Made by a program: the position numbers and the translations under genes
Notes under the pieces: model-generated
What the model was told of the DNA's origin: nothing
The model's input: the letters and a program-made list of their open reading frames with translations, nothing else
Databases searched by the model: none
In this document: one piece after another, positions 10,459-18,816 of the stretch
Layout: every line of letters begins with the position of its first letter
How positions within the stretch are numbered: position 1 is the stretch's first letter
From: Flaviflexus massiliensis
GTDB lineage: Bacteria > Actinomycetota > Actinomycetes > Actinomycetales > Actinomycetaceae
Direction: 5' to 3'
Length of the DNA: 64,000 nucleotides
Assembly: GCF_001375495.1 (NCBI RefSeq)
Contig: NZ_LN831058.1
Coordinates: 1,508,768-1,572,767 of the forward strand

Positions 10459-12333
10459 GTGAGCATACTGTCAACCATTCATTCCCCGGCGGATCTGTCG
10501 CGGTTGAATGAAAAGAAACTGCAGCAGTTGTCCGAAGAAATCAGGTGCTTCCTGATCGACTCCGTCTCCGCCACAGGTGGCCACCTGGGTCCCAACTTGG
10601 GCGTCGTCGAGCTGAGTATTTCACTGCACCGGGTTTTTGATTCCCCGCGTGATTCGATTGTGTTCGACACGGGCCACCAGTCGTATGTTCATAAGATCCT
10701 GACCGGCCGCAAGGACTTCACCCAGCTGCGGTCCGAAGGTGGACTGTCAGGATACCCGTCGCGAGCCGAATCGGTGCACGATATTGTCGAGAACTCGCAT
10801 GCTTCCACTGCCCTGTCGTGGGCACTTGGAATCGCCAGGGGTTATCAGCTCTCGGGTGAGGAGCGCAGTGTCGTTGCCGTTATTGGAGATGGTGCCCTGA
10901 CGGGTGGGATGGCGTGGGAAGCGCTGAACAATATTGCCGAAGATGATTCACTCCCGCTCGTCATCGTTGTGAACGACAACGGCCGTTCCTACGAGCCGAC
11001 GATTGGTGGCATGGCGAGACGTTTCGACCAGGTTCGTGTTTCTCGGAACTACGAAAATCTTTTGAGCTGGGGAAAGAAGACGCTCCGTGCCTCAGGCCCC
11101 CCCGGACGCCTCGCATACGATGCGATTCACGGCTTCAAAAAGGGTGTGAAGGACATTTTTGTCGATGCTGGCATCTTTGATTCCCTCGGCTTGAAATACG
11201 TGGGGCCCATCGATGGTCATGACATCACTGAACTGGATGCCGCGCTGCAGATCGCCAAGGACTATGGCGGGCCTGTTGTTGTTCATGCCATTACCGAAAA
11301 GGGTCGCGGTTATCAGCCGGCGGTCGATGATCAGGCCGATCATTTCCACGCGGTTGGACAAATTCATCCCGAAACCGGGCTGCCGATCGAACGAGCAGGG
11401 TTTGGGTGGACGTCGGTCTTCGCGGACGAGATCGTCAAGATTGCCGAGGCGAACGACAAGGTTATTGGGCTGACCGCCGCGATGCTCCGCCCCGTCGGAC
11501 TTGGCCCATTCCGAGATCGGTTCCCGAACCGCGTGATCGACACGGGCATTGCCGAGCAGCATGCGATGACGGCAGCGGCGGGGCTAGCGTATGCCGGGTA
11601 TCATCCCGTCGTCGCCCTCTACGCCACTTTCCTCAATCGTGCCTTCGATCAGTTGCTCATGGATGCGGCACTGCACAAGGCACCCTTGACCCTTGTCCTC
11701 GATCGCGCCGGAGTGACGGGTAATGACGGTGCATCCCACAACGGCATGTGGGACCTATCCCTCGCCGCCATGATCCCCGGATTGAGGGTCGCCGCACCAC
11801 GTGATGAGGAGACTCTCCGCCAAGAACTGACCGAAGCGATCGCCGTGAGTGGCGGACCGACCTTGTTGCGCTATCCCAAGGGAACAATCCCGGATGAGAT
11901 CAAGGCAGTCGGCAAGCACGGTGAACTTGACATTCTCGGCCGTTCGAACGGGACGGGCTCACGCATCCTGGTTGTGAGCGTGGGCGCGATGGCGAATGCG
12001 GCGCTTGCCGCGACAAGCGTGGACAGCGCCGAGGTCACGGTAGTTGATCCACGCTGGGTCCTCCCCATTTCCCAAGAGCTCGCTGATCTAGCGGAAGAGC
12101 ATGATGCGGTTGTGACAATCGAGGATGGTCTGCGCAGCGGTGGTGTCGGTCAGCAACTTGCTGACCTCATCAGCAAGCCCGTCACAACACTCGGGATTGC
12201 ACGCCACTTCATCGAACACGGATCTCGCAACGACATTCTGGCCAGAGAGAAGATGACCGGGGATGATGTGACCGCTGCCGTTCGTGCCGCCGCGGGACTC
12301 GGGCCTGCGCTCACGATTGCCAAGGACGCCTAA
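10459..12333 (+). CDS. dxs: 1-deoxy-D-xylulose-5-phosphate synthase
   Basis: A 624-residue thiamine-diphosphate enzyme that condenses pyruvate and glyceraldehyde 3-phosphate, the first step of the MEP isoprenoid pathway. Visible are the GDGALTGG thiamine-diphosphate motif, the catalytic glutamate in GIAEQHAMTAAAGLA, and FDTGHQSYVHKILTGR near the N-terminus. GTG 10459 follows a strong AGGAGGAGC site; an in-frame GTG at 10435 lies upstream of it and was rejected. It converges on rnd-like and DUF3000 genes, the same neighbourhood as Mycobacterium tuberculosis dxs1. Confidence 0.96.
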   Translation: MSILSTIHSPADLSRLNEKKLQQLSEEIRCFLIDSVSATGGHLGPNLGVVELSISLHRVFDSPRDSIVFDTGHQSYVHKILTGRKDFTQLRSEGGLSGYPSRAESVHDIVENSHASTALSWALGIARGYQLSGEERSVVAVIGDGALTGGMAWEALNNIAEDDSLPLVIVVNDNGRSYEPTIGGMARRFDQVRVSRNYENLLSWGKKTLRASGPPGRLAYDAIHGFKKGVKDIFVDAGIFDSLGLKYVGPIDGHDITELDAALQIAKDYGGPVVVHAITEKGRGYQPAVDDQADHFHAVGQIHPETGLPIERAGFGWTSVFADEIVKIAEANDKVIGLTAAMLRPVGLGPFRDRFPNRVIDTGIAEQHAMTAAAGLAYAGYHPVVALYATFLNRAFDQLLMDAALHKAPLTLVLDRAGVTGNDGASHNGMWDLSLAAMIPGLRVAAPRDEETLRQELTEAIAVSGGPTLLRYPKGTIPDEIKAVGKHGELDILGRSNGTGSRILVVSVGAMANAALAATSVDSAEVTVVDPRWVLPISQELADLAEEHDAVVTIEDGLRSGGVGQQLADLISKPVTTLGIARHFIEHGSRNDILAREKMTGDDVTAAVRAAAGLGPALTIAKDA

Positions 12334-12352
12334 CCCTGGAGCAATCGCCAAC

Positions 12353-12390
12353 GATGCTTAGGTACAAGAAGGATGAGGTAACCAAGCATC
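12353..12390. terminator. Imperfect hairpin between convergent dxs and RNase D
   Basis: GATGCTTAGGT (12353–12363) pairs with ACCAAGCATC (12381–12390) with one bulged A. It lies in the 132-bp convergent gap and could serve both genes; there is no strong U-tract. Confidence 0.4.
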
Positions 12391-12465
12391 CCCGTTGTTG
12401 AAAGCGGTACGCAGTTGCCCTTGGGATACCCTGATTTTCAACATCGGACTTTACGTGATTGGCGT

Positions 12466-13650
12466 TCAGGCCGCTTCTGAGTCTGAGCGGGGGAGTACGA
12501 CCGCGACCTCTTCGATCTGCCAGGGCCGTGCACCCGCCTTGTAGAGGACTGAGACCATGTCGTCCAGCGACTTCCAGCCCTCCCACGCGAGGGTGCGTTG
12601 GATGAGGGGCTTGAGGAGTACATCTTGGCGGATCCCGAGAGTATCCGCACGGTTGAGAATCAGGGGCCGGATAAGCTCCCAGCGTGTGTTCTCCTCCGGG
12701 TGACGATGCTTCCAGTTACGTACGTCCGGCAACCCGTCCTTCGTCGGCGGAGTCTTGCTCGGCAGATCGTCAGTGTTGCGTCCGCGGTCAATCGCATCCC
12801 AGAAGCGTTCCGCGAGTGCCCGGCGCGTGCGGGTGCGGAGTGCGGACGATCTCTTGAGAGACTCGAGGGAGGTGGGGTGTGAGTCGGCGAGAGCACCGAG
12901 TGCCTTACCGGGGAGGACCTTTTCCGGTCCCAGATCCTGTTCCTGTGCGATCGCGTCGCGTTCCCACCAGAGTTCCCGCAACACAGCGAGGGTGCGGCGG
13001 TCACGAATGCGGAGAGTGGCGGCAATCTTCCGCCACGGTTCAGGGTTCGGTTGCTTGCGGGGAGCGGTGAGGAGATGTGCACACTCCTGCATTATCCACT
13101 CGTATCTGCCCGCCTCTTTCAAACGCTTGATCTGGGACTCGCGTGCCTCGAGGAGCAGATCAACATCGAGAGCAGCATACGACAGGCGCTCGGGTGCTAG
13201 CGGTCGCTGAGACCAGTCCGAATTTGAATGCTCTTTTGCGAGTTGAATATCGAGCTCGTGGGAGATGACAGCCTGGAGGGAGACCCTCTCATCACCCAGC
13301 AGGAGCGCCGCAATTTCCGTGTCCCACAGTTTTGGGGCCTGCAACCCTTCGTCATTCAGGCACGGCAGGTCCTGGTCTGCTGCGTGGAGGATCCATTCAT
13401 CGGTGGCAAGCACTTCTGCCAGCTCCGGCATCATCTCCGACAGCGGAGGCGGGTCGATGAGAAAGAGCCCGGAACCTTCTCGCTTGATTTGGATGAGGTA
13501 GGCGCGGCCTGAATAGCGGATGCCCTGGGCTCGTTCCGTGTCGATTGCGAACGGACCTGTGCCTTTCTTGAGTGCGGCGATGGCGGTCGCGAAATCTTCG
13601 GGCGTAGAAGTAAGCGGCGGTATTCCGCCGCGGGGTTCATCAAGCTTCAC
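12466..13650 (-). CDS. RNase D-like 3'-5' exonuclease with HRDC domain
   Basis: A 394-residue protein with an N-terminal DEDDy exonuclease domain: FAIDTERAQGIR carries Asp-x-Glu, LHAADQDLPCL the third acidic residue, and YAALDVDLLLEA the Tyr-x3-Asp. A helical HRDC-type region follows at about 205–290. RNase D trims 3' ends of structured RNA, notably tRNA precursors. Its start overlaps the upstream DUF3000 gene by 4 nt, so the two are translationally coupled. The pair next to dxs is a conserved actinobacterial arrangement. Confidence 0.92.
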   Translation of the reverse strand: MKLDEPRGGIPPLTSTPEDFATAIAALKKGTGPFAIDTERAQGIRYSGRAYLIQIKREGSGLFLIDPPPLSEMMPELAEVLATDEWILHAADQDLPCLNDEGLQAPKLWDTEIAALLLGDERVSLQAVISHELDIQLAKEHSNSDWSQRPLAPERLSYAALDVDLLLEARESQIKRLKEAGRYEWIMQECAHLLTAPRKQPNPEPWRKIAATLRIRDRRTLAVLRELWWERDAIAQEQDLGPEKVLPGKALGALADSHPTSLESLKRSSALRTRTRRALAERFWDAIDRGRNTDDLPSKTPPTKDGLPDVRNWKHRHPEENTRWELIRPLILNRADTLGIRQDVLLKPLIQRTLAWEGWKSLDDMVSVLYKAGARPWQIEEVAVVLPRSDSEAA

Positions 13651-14216
13651 AAACGATCCAGTGGGGTAATTGACGGTGTGTCCGGGTCAAGACCGCCCGC
13701 GGTGCAAGCGAATTCGGCCCAAGCATCAAGGTGATCTGACACGTTCTCGGTCGCGGGAGACCAGGAAGCCCTGACCTCGACCGTGACACGGGTACCGTCC
13801 AAGTGTAGACCACGAAACGTTTCATCGATCTGCCGGGTGACCGTTCCGTTCAACGAATGGTATTCCGCCCCGTGAGCATCAAGAGCTTCAGTCAGCCATG
13901 ACCACACCACCTCACCCAGGAATGGGTCGTCTCCAAGCTCCGATTCGATCGGTGCGGACACGTGGCACACAATGCGGAACGTGGAATCCCAGGCCGGCTG
14001 GCCCTCGGGGTCGTGAAGGAGAACGAAGCGTGCTTCGGCAAGATAACCATCGGGGTCGAGTGCACCGCCGGAAGAATTGACCTCGGCGGCAAGTGCCGCA
14101 GCCCAGGGCGCGATCTTCTTGGGCGCGGGAATCTCCTGCAATCTGAACTCGCGGCGGAACGAATGGTTGCGCAAAGAGTCCAGGCTGGCAAGAAACAGCG
14201 GTGGTACGTCAGGCAC
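13647..14216 (-). CDS. DUF3000 domain protein
   Basis: A 189-residue protein of the actinobacterial DUF3000 family, recognised from FRREFRLQEIPAPKKIAPWA and from its place upstream of the RNase D gene (Rv2680-like). No catalytic motif is evident and the function is unknown; the pairing suggests an RNA-related role but this is inference. The start used is GTG 14216; its ribosome site is weak, so a start a few codons further in is possible. It is divergent from the FemAB gene, with about 100 bp between. Confidence 0.8.
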   Translation of the reverse strand: MPDVPPLFLASLDSLRNHSFRREFRLQEIPAPKKIAPWAAALAAEVNSSGGALDPDGYLAEARFVLLHDPEGQPAWDSTFRIVCHVSAPIESELGDDPFLGEVVWSWLTEALDAHGAEYHSLNGTVTRQIDETFRGLHLDGTRVTVEVRASWSPATENVSDHLDAWAEFACTAGGLDPDTPSITPLDRL

Positions 14217-14322
14217 ACCAACACATTAACGAGGATGGAACGACCACCCCGTCAGGCGCGCCGGTGGAGTGGACCCGGCGGGTAGACTGGTCCCTGACCG
14301 AGCCCCTGACGGAAGAGGAATC

Positions 14323-15393
14323 ATGCCGTTCACACGAATTGTCGAGCTGCAAAAAGGCGAGTTTATGTCCCGAGTGGGCACCGCCGGCGTGAATCTGCCG
14401 CTCGAACAGTCACCCGCCTGGGACCGCTATGACAAAGCAGTCGCGGGCCGTGAACCCTATGGTCGCTACGTGTGGCAGGTTGATGGCGAGGACCGCGCCT
14501 TCCTCTCACTCACGTCATTCCAAGGGACGGGGTTCTACTATCTGTGGGCCAAGCACGGCCCCGTGTGGACCTCTGCACCCACCGCGCGGGAAGAAGAACA
14601 GTTCCACAATGACCTGGCTGCTCTCCTGAAAAAGGACAGGAAGTACGCATTCGTGCGCCTCCACGCTCATCACACCTCGGCCAAGCTTCAGGACCTACTG
14701 CAATCCGTTCCTTTTGATCGGACCGTGGTCCTTGACCTGACGATGGATTCCGAGGAACTCATGGCGAGCATGAAGAAGCGCGGTCGGAGAGACGTTCGCA
14801 AGTCCTTGCGCAATGAGGACATGGTCGCACAAGACGAAACTGCCCATGCCCTCGACATCTTCGATGATCTTTACGAGCTCCTGAAAGAAACGGGGGATCG
14901 CGACGGCTTTGGTATCGCACCCAAGTCCTCCTACACCACGATGCTGAAGTCCCTGGGGCCCGAGCATGCGCGCCTGTTCACCGTACGGAACGGGAACGAG
15001 ATCTATTGCTGGGGGATCGTCACCGTCAACGGTCCACTCGCCACCTACTATTACGCCGCCTCCTCGGCCGCTGGTCGCAGGGCGGGAGCTCCTGACCTGC
15101 TTGTCTGGTTCATGACAGAACAGCTCCGAGACAGCGGGGTGGAAACCTTCGACCTCATGGGGATTGATTCCGAGCGTGCTCCGCAGCTGGCCGGTGTGCG
15201 CGGTTTCAAAACAAAGTTCTCCGAAGAGATCACGGACGTTGATGGCGCGTGGGATCTGCCGCTGCACCGAGCCCGCTATCACGCACTCAAGCTCGCCCTC
15301 AAAACGAAGCGCACCGTGGTCAGCAAGATCGATGACCTTAAGAATTCCCGCAAGAACGACACCGAATCATCCAAGACAGAATCTGAACAGTAA
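14323..15393 (+). CDS. FemAB/FemX-family peptidyltransferase
   Basis: A 356-residue protein of the Fem family, which uses aminoacyl-tRNA to add amino acids to lipid II side chains. The supporting pattern is a double GNAT-like fold: an early domain with TVVLDLTMDSEELMASMKKR and GRRDVRKSLRNE, and a late segment GVETFDLMGIDSERAPQLAG followed by GFKTKFSEE, both typical of FemX-like proteins. ATG 14323 follows GGAAGAGGAATC; an in-frame GTG at 14269 has no such site. The C-terminus is a charged tail. It probably builds the peptidoglycan interpeptide bridge, which would be the sorting target of the window's sortase; the amino acid used cannot be told. Confidence 0.85.
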   Translation: MPFTRIVELQKGEFMSRVGTAGVNLPLEQSPAWDRYDKAVAGREPYGRYVWQVDGEDRAFLSLTSFQGTGFYYLWAKHGPVWTSAPTAREEEQFHNDLAALLKKDRKYAFVRLHAHHTSAKLQDLLQSVPFDRTVVLDLTMDSEELMASMKKRGRRDVRKSLRNEDMVAQDETAHALDIFDDLYELLKETGDRDGFGIAPKSSYTTMLKSLGPEHARLFTVRNGNEIYCWGIVTVNGPLATYYYAASSAAGRRAGAPDLLVWFMTEQLRDSGVETFDLMGIDSERAPQLAGVRGFKTKFSEEITDVDGAWDLPLHRARYHALKLALKTKRTVVSKIDDLKNSRKNDTESSKTESEQ

Positions 15394-15489
15394 TCAGCTC
15401 AGTTGGAAGAACGTACTGATCGGACTCAAAGATTCCGAGGCATGGCCTAAGCGTGAATGAGATTCTTCCAGCCAAATAGTTAAGTAAGT

Positions 15490-15526
15490 GCGTGCCCCAC
15501 CCGGTTCAAGACCAGGTGGGGCACGC
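15490..15526. terminator. Bidirectional terminator, FemAB / DUF4870
   Basis: GCGTGCCCCACC / GGTGGGGCACGC pairs perfectly over 12 bp around a 13-nt loop, between convergent genes. Confidence 0.75.
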
Positions 15527-15589
15527 GATGTCTGGTGGCAGTTTGCCTAGGAGCTTGTCAATTTACCGATGGGATGTTCCGAGCGGCTC

Positions 15590-16000
15590 CTAGTGGAGGA
15601 TGGGGATGCTGAAGGGGTAGCGGTAGATCTTGCCCTTCGACGCTGCCATGGCACCCCTGATCGGGCTCCAGAGTATGAGGATGAATTCCAGAACCCAGAG
15701 GACGATGGCGAGCGGGATGAGGAGGAAAGTGAAGAAGCACATCCAGGCCACAATATTGAGGAGGAAGAGGGCAAGCGAGTAGTTGAAGGCTCGTGCGGAT
15801 GCCTTTCGTACGAGTCGGCTCTTGTTTTTCTGGAACATCCAGATGAGTAGTGGTCCGAGAAAGCCCAGCCACCCGGCGGAGAAGATCGTGCCCGCGGGCG
15901 CTGATAGGTGAGCGAGGATCGCCCACGTCCGTTCGTCGTCACTGTAGCGGGGCTCGTTATTCCAAGCGTCGCTGCCTCGGTACGGGTAGGGTTCGTTCAT
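15590..16000 (-). CDS. DUF4870 membrane protein
   Basis: A 136-residue protein with a short hydrophilic start and three to four hydrophobic helices (TIFSAGWLGFLGPLLIWM, ALFLLNIVAWMCFFTFLLIP, IVLWVLEFILILW). The signature DERTWAILAHLSA followed by FLGPLLIWMFQKNKS and VRKASARAFNYSL is that of DUF4870 (Tic20-like) proteins. Function is unknown. I prefer ATG 16000, which has AGAAG before it, to ATG 16018, which has no ribosome site. Confidence 0.82.
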   Translation of the reverse strand: MNEPYPYRGSDAWNNEPRYSDDERTWAILAHLSAPAGTIFSAGWLGFLGPLLIWMFQKNKSRLVRKASARAFNYSLALFLLNIVAWMCFFTFLLIPLAIVLWVLEFILILWSPIRGAMAASKGKIYRYPFSIPILH

Positions 16001-16124
16001 GCTTCTATCATGGCTCATTGGCGAGTATTTGGGTATGTAAAGACCGATCCGTGTCGAATGTTGTGGGCAGAGAAACGCTGGGACATCAACCCTGTTTGAG
16101 TTCTCCGCTGGCCGGCTGACGAGT

Positions 16125-16153
16125 TGGGCCGGCAGGGAGTACCTGCCGGCCCA
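16125..16153. terminator. Perfect 12-bp GC-rich hairpin
   Basis: TGGGCCGGCAGG / CCTGCCGGCCCA around GAGTA, between the DUF4870 start and the SDR 3' end. It has no U-tract on either strand; it may be a terminator for minus-strand transcription from the SDR gene. Confidence 0.55.
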
Positions 16154-16162
16154 GAGGTCACA

Positions 16163-16191
16163 AAACTGTGTGAATTAACTGTTCACAGTTT
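16163..16191 (-). terminator. AT-rich hairpin after the SDR gene
   Basis: AAACTGTG / CACAGTTT pairs perfectly over 8 bp; on the minus strand it ends CACAGTTTT, a short U-tract, 19 bp after the SDR stop codon. Together with the next hairpin it forms a tandem terminator. Confidence 0.5.
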
Positions 16192-16209
16192 GATATTGGA
16201 TAATTGGAT

Positions 16210-16968
16210 CTACATTTCCTTCAGAGCGTCCGGTGACTCGGGCATGATCTGGCCGCCATCGACAACGATGGCATGCCCGGTGACGTAGCGGGCGCCTGGG
16301 GAGGCAAGGAAGGCAACGGCGGCACCGATATCTTCCGGCTCACCCAGGTACCCGAGCGGGACCGCTGATGCCATTTCCTTCAGGTATTCCTCGCCGAGTG
16401 CCTTGAGTCCCGGGGTTGTGACGTTGCCGGGTTGGACGGCGTTCACGGTGATTGTGTGGGGAGTGAATTCCATGGCGGCCGAGCGCATGAAGCCGAGCTG
16501 CGCGGCCTTGGAGGCCTCGTAGTGGGACCAGCCTGGGTAGCCGGTGATGGGGCCGGTAATGGAGCTTGTGAGAATAATTCTTCCGTGCTCAGCCTCTTTG
16601 AGCGCTTCCTGGGCTGCCTGGACCATCCGTATTGTCCCGTAAAGATTGATCTGGAACATGAGATCAATATCGTCATCGGTCGTGGCTTCGAGCTTGGCCT
16701 GCGGATAAACCTCAGCGTTGGACAGGAACACGTAAAGTTTTCCGAAACGATCAATTGTTGCCTTGACTGCGTCTTCGCAGGACTGGGGGTTCCTCACGTC
16801 GAGCAGGAGCGCATCGACATCTCCTGACAGTTCTTTGCTGGCTTGAGCGAGTTCCTCATCGGTTAGGCCCGTGACCATGACCGAATAGCCTTCGGATAGG
16901 AGAACGCGTGCGATCCCCTGCCCAATTCCGTTCGTACCGCCCGTGACGAGTGCAACGCGTGCGCTCAC
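16210..16968 (-). CDS. Short-chain dehydrogenase/reductase (SDR)
   Basis: A 252-residue classical SDR. The NAD(P)-binding motif is TGGTNGIG, the catalytic Ser lies in ILTSSITG and the catalytic pair is in HYEASKAAQLG. The structural NAG motif reads SNAEVYP, so its Gly is replaced by Glu. The C-terminal GYLGEPEDIGAAVAFLAS and TGHAIVVDGG fit the FabG-like group. The substrate cannot be assigned: 3-oxoacyl-ACP reductase, sugar dehydrogenase or alcohol dehydrogenase are all possible. It follows the trehalose operon on the same strand after 132 bp but shares no obvious pathway with it. Confidence 0.88.
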   Translation of the reverse strand: MSARVALVTGGTNGIGQGIARVLLSEGYSVMVTGLTDEELAQASKELSGDVDALLLDVRNPQSCEDAVKATIDRFGKLYVFLSNAEVYPQAKLEATTDDDIDLMFQINLYGTIRMVQAAQEALKEAEHGRIILTSSITGPITGYPGWSHYEASKAAQLGFMRSAAMEFTPHTITVNAVQPGNVTTPGLKALGEEYLKEMASAVPLGYLGEPEDIGAAVAFLASPGARYVTGHAIVVDGGQIMPESPDALKEM

Positions 16969-17100
16969 AGTTTCCTTCTGTGATCTGAGGCATATGTGCG
17001 GATGCTTGGAGGTTATCGGCTTTCACGGATGTTTTGTCGGTTCAGCGAGGACGACGAGGGGGCGCAACCGTATCGATCGCGCCCCTCCAGAAAAGCTTGA

Positions 17101-18816
17101 TTATCGGATAACGGCGAGCGCTCCCGGTTCCAGCGTGATGTCGTCAGTAATAGTGCCGTAGCTGAGGAGGAACTCTCCAGCGGGAACAGTCATCGGCTGA
17201 TCGGACAGGTTGATGAAGAGCCGTGAGGAGTGACGGTGGAGGATGAGCTGGCGCTGGGCCGGCTTCTCAAGTTTCGTCGTGCTTCGATCTGATGATGCGA
17301 AGTTTGGCTCGGTTTTGCGCAGCTCGATCAGGCGGCGCACAAAGTCGAGCACCTCCGCGTTGCGGTCCTTTTCTGCCCAGTCGAGCTTCGATGATTCGAA
17401 GGTCTCGATTGCTTGCGGATCTGGCACCGTGAAGTCGCTTCCGTAGATCTCTTCCCAGCCGTGGCTACCAAATTCTGAGAGCCTACCCTGGGACACGAGC
17501 GGACCAAGCTCATCGTTGTGATCGGTGAAGAATGCGAACCGGCCCTTCGTGTTCCATTCCTGTCCCTGGAACAGCATCGGGGTGAACGGCGACAGAATGA
17601 CGAGTGCTAGTGAGGAGAGTGCCTCGATCTCGGACAGGTGCTCCGAGGGCCTGTCGCCTACCGCCCTGTTTCCTACCTGGTCGTGATCCTGGTCGTAAAC
17701 AACGAATGCGTGACCATCAATCTCGTCCGGGACCGGAGCTCCCCACGTCTTGTCCCGGAACGTGGAAAACGTGCCGTCATGGAAGAAGACTCCCGAGAAG
17801 ACCTTCGACAGGGCATTATCGGAGTCGAAATCGGCATAGTAGCCGTGGGTTTCGTTCGTGAAGTAGGCGTGGATAGCGTGGTGCACATCGTCAGCCCACT
17901 GCATGTCCATACCCCACCCGCCTTGCTCGGTCGGTGTGATGACGCGAGCATCATTTAAATCCGACTCGGCAATGAGGCGCAGGGGCCTGCCCAGTTCACC
18001 CGACAGGGAGCGGGTGGCATCAGCAAGTTCGGCAAGAATGTGGACGGGGGAGTCGTCGATCATGGCGTGAATCGCGTCGAGCCGGAGCGCATCGATGTGG
18101 AAGTCAGCAAACCAACGCAACGCAGAGTACAGGAGGTGCTCACGCACCCCCTCATTGCCCTCGTCATCAAAGTTGAGAGCGGTTCCCCACGGGGTCTCGT
18201 GCTTGCCCGTGAAATAGGGACCGAACTCGGCCAGGTAGTTGCCGTCGGGACCGAGATGGTTGTAGACCACGTCGAGACAGACACCGATTCCAAGCCCGTG
18301 GCAGGCATCAACAAACTCGGCAAGGCCGGCCGGACCACCGTAGGCGTCATGGACCGCGGTCCAGCTCACCCCGTCATAGCCCCAACCTCGGTTGCCAGGG
18401 AAGGGGGCGATGGGCATGAGCTCCACCATGTCTACCCCGAGGTCCTTGAGGTGCTGGAGTTTCGAAATTGCTGAAGCAAAGGTGCCCTCGGGGGTGAAGG
18501 TGCCGACATGCATCTCGTAAATAACTGCTCCGCGAGCGTCCACTCCGTCGAATCGGTCATCCGACCACGTGAGTTGGACGGTATCGAAGTGTCGGGATGC
18601 TTCGTGCGGCCCCCAGGGCTGCTCTGGGCTGCGGGGGTCTGGGCGGAGCGGGCCACCGTCGAGCGAGAAACCGTAGGCAACGCCAGGCTCAAGGTCGGGA
18701 ACGTCCCAATATTCGCCATCCCCGCTCAGTGGGACACGGGTGAGCGGATCGCCCGGCTGCCATTCGGTTGTGCCGAGCAGCAGGTCAACGGTTGTGGCTT
18801 TGGGTGCCCACAGCAT
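17101..18816 (-). CDS. treZ: TreZ, maltooligosyltrehalose trehalohydrolase
   Basis: A 571-residue GH13 enzyme that releases trehalose from maltooligosyl-trehalose. An N-terminal beta domain (MLWAPKATTVDLLLG) precedes a TIM barrel with IYEMHVGTFTPEGT, DVVYNHLGPDGNY, LRLDAIHAMIDDS (nucleophile Asp) and LIAESDLNDARV (acid Glu). The motif FTPMLFQGQEW is typical of TreZ/GlgB relatives. The start ATG 18816 overlaps the treY stop (TAATG) and follows AAGGACA; a longer frame upstream is inside treY. It is the last gene of the glgX–treY–treZ operon. Confidence 0.95.
   Translation of the reverse strand: MLWAPKATTVDLLLGTTEWQPGDPLTRVPLSGDGEYWDVPDLEPGVAYGFSLDGGPLRPDPRSPEQPWGPHEASRHFDTVQLTWSDDRFDGVDARGAVIYEMHVGTFTPEGTFASAISKLQHLKDLGVDMVELMPIAPFPGNRGWGYDGVSWTAVHDAYGGPAGLAEFVDACHGLGIGVCLDVVYNHLGPDGNYLAEFGPYFTGKHETPWGTALNFDDEGNEGVREHLLYSALRWFADFHIDALRLDAIHAMIDDSPVHILAELADATRSLSGELGRPLRLIAESDLNDARVITPTEQGGWGMDMQWADDVHHAIHAYFTNETHGYYADFDSDNALSKVFSGVFFHDGTFSTFRDKTWGAPVPDEIDGHAFVVYDQDHDQVGNRAVGDRPSEHLSEIEALSSLALVILSPFTPMLFQGQEWNTKGRFAFFTDHNDELGPLVSQGRLSEFGSHGWEEIYGSDFTVPDPQAIETFESSKLDWAEKDRNAEVLDFVRRLIELRKTEPNFASSDRSTTKLEKPAQRQLILHRHSSRLFINLSDQPMTVPAGEFLLSYGTITDDITLEPGALAVIR

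Noticed and set aside
16169-16187. CRP/GlxR-type site (TGTGAA…TTCACA)
   Set aside because: Spacing between TGTGA and TCACA is 9, not 6, and it lies in the 3' terminator of the SDR gene rather than in a promoter.
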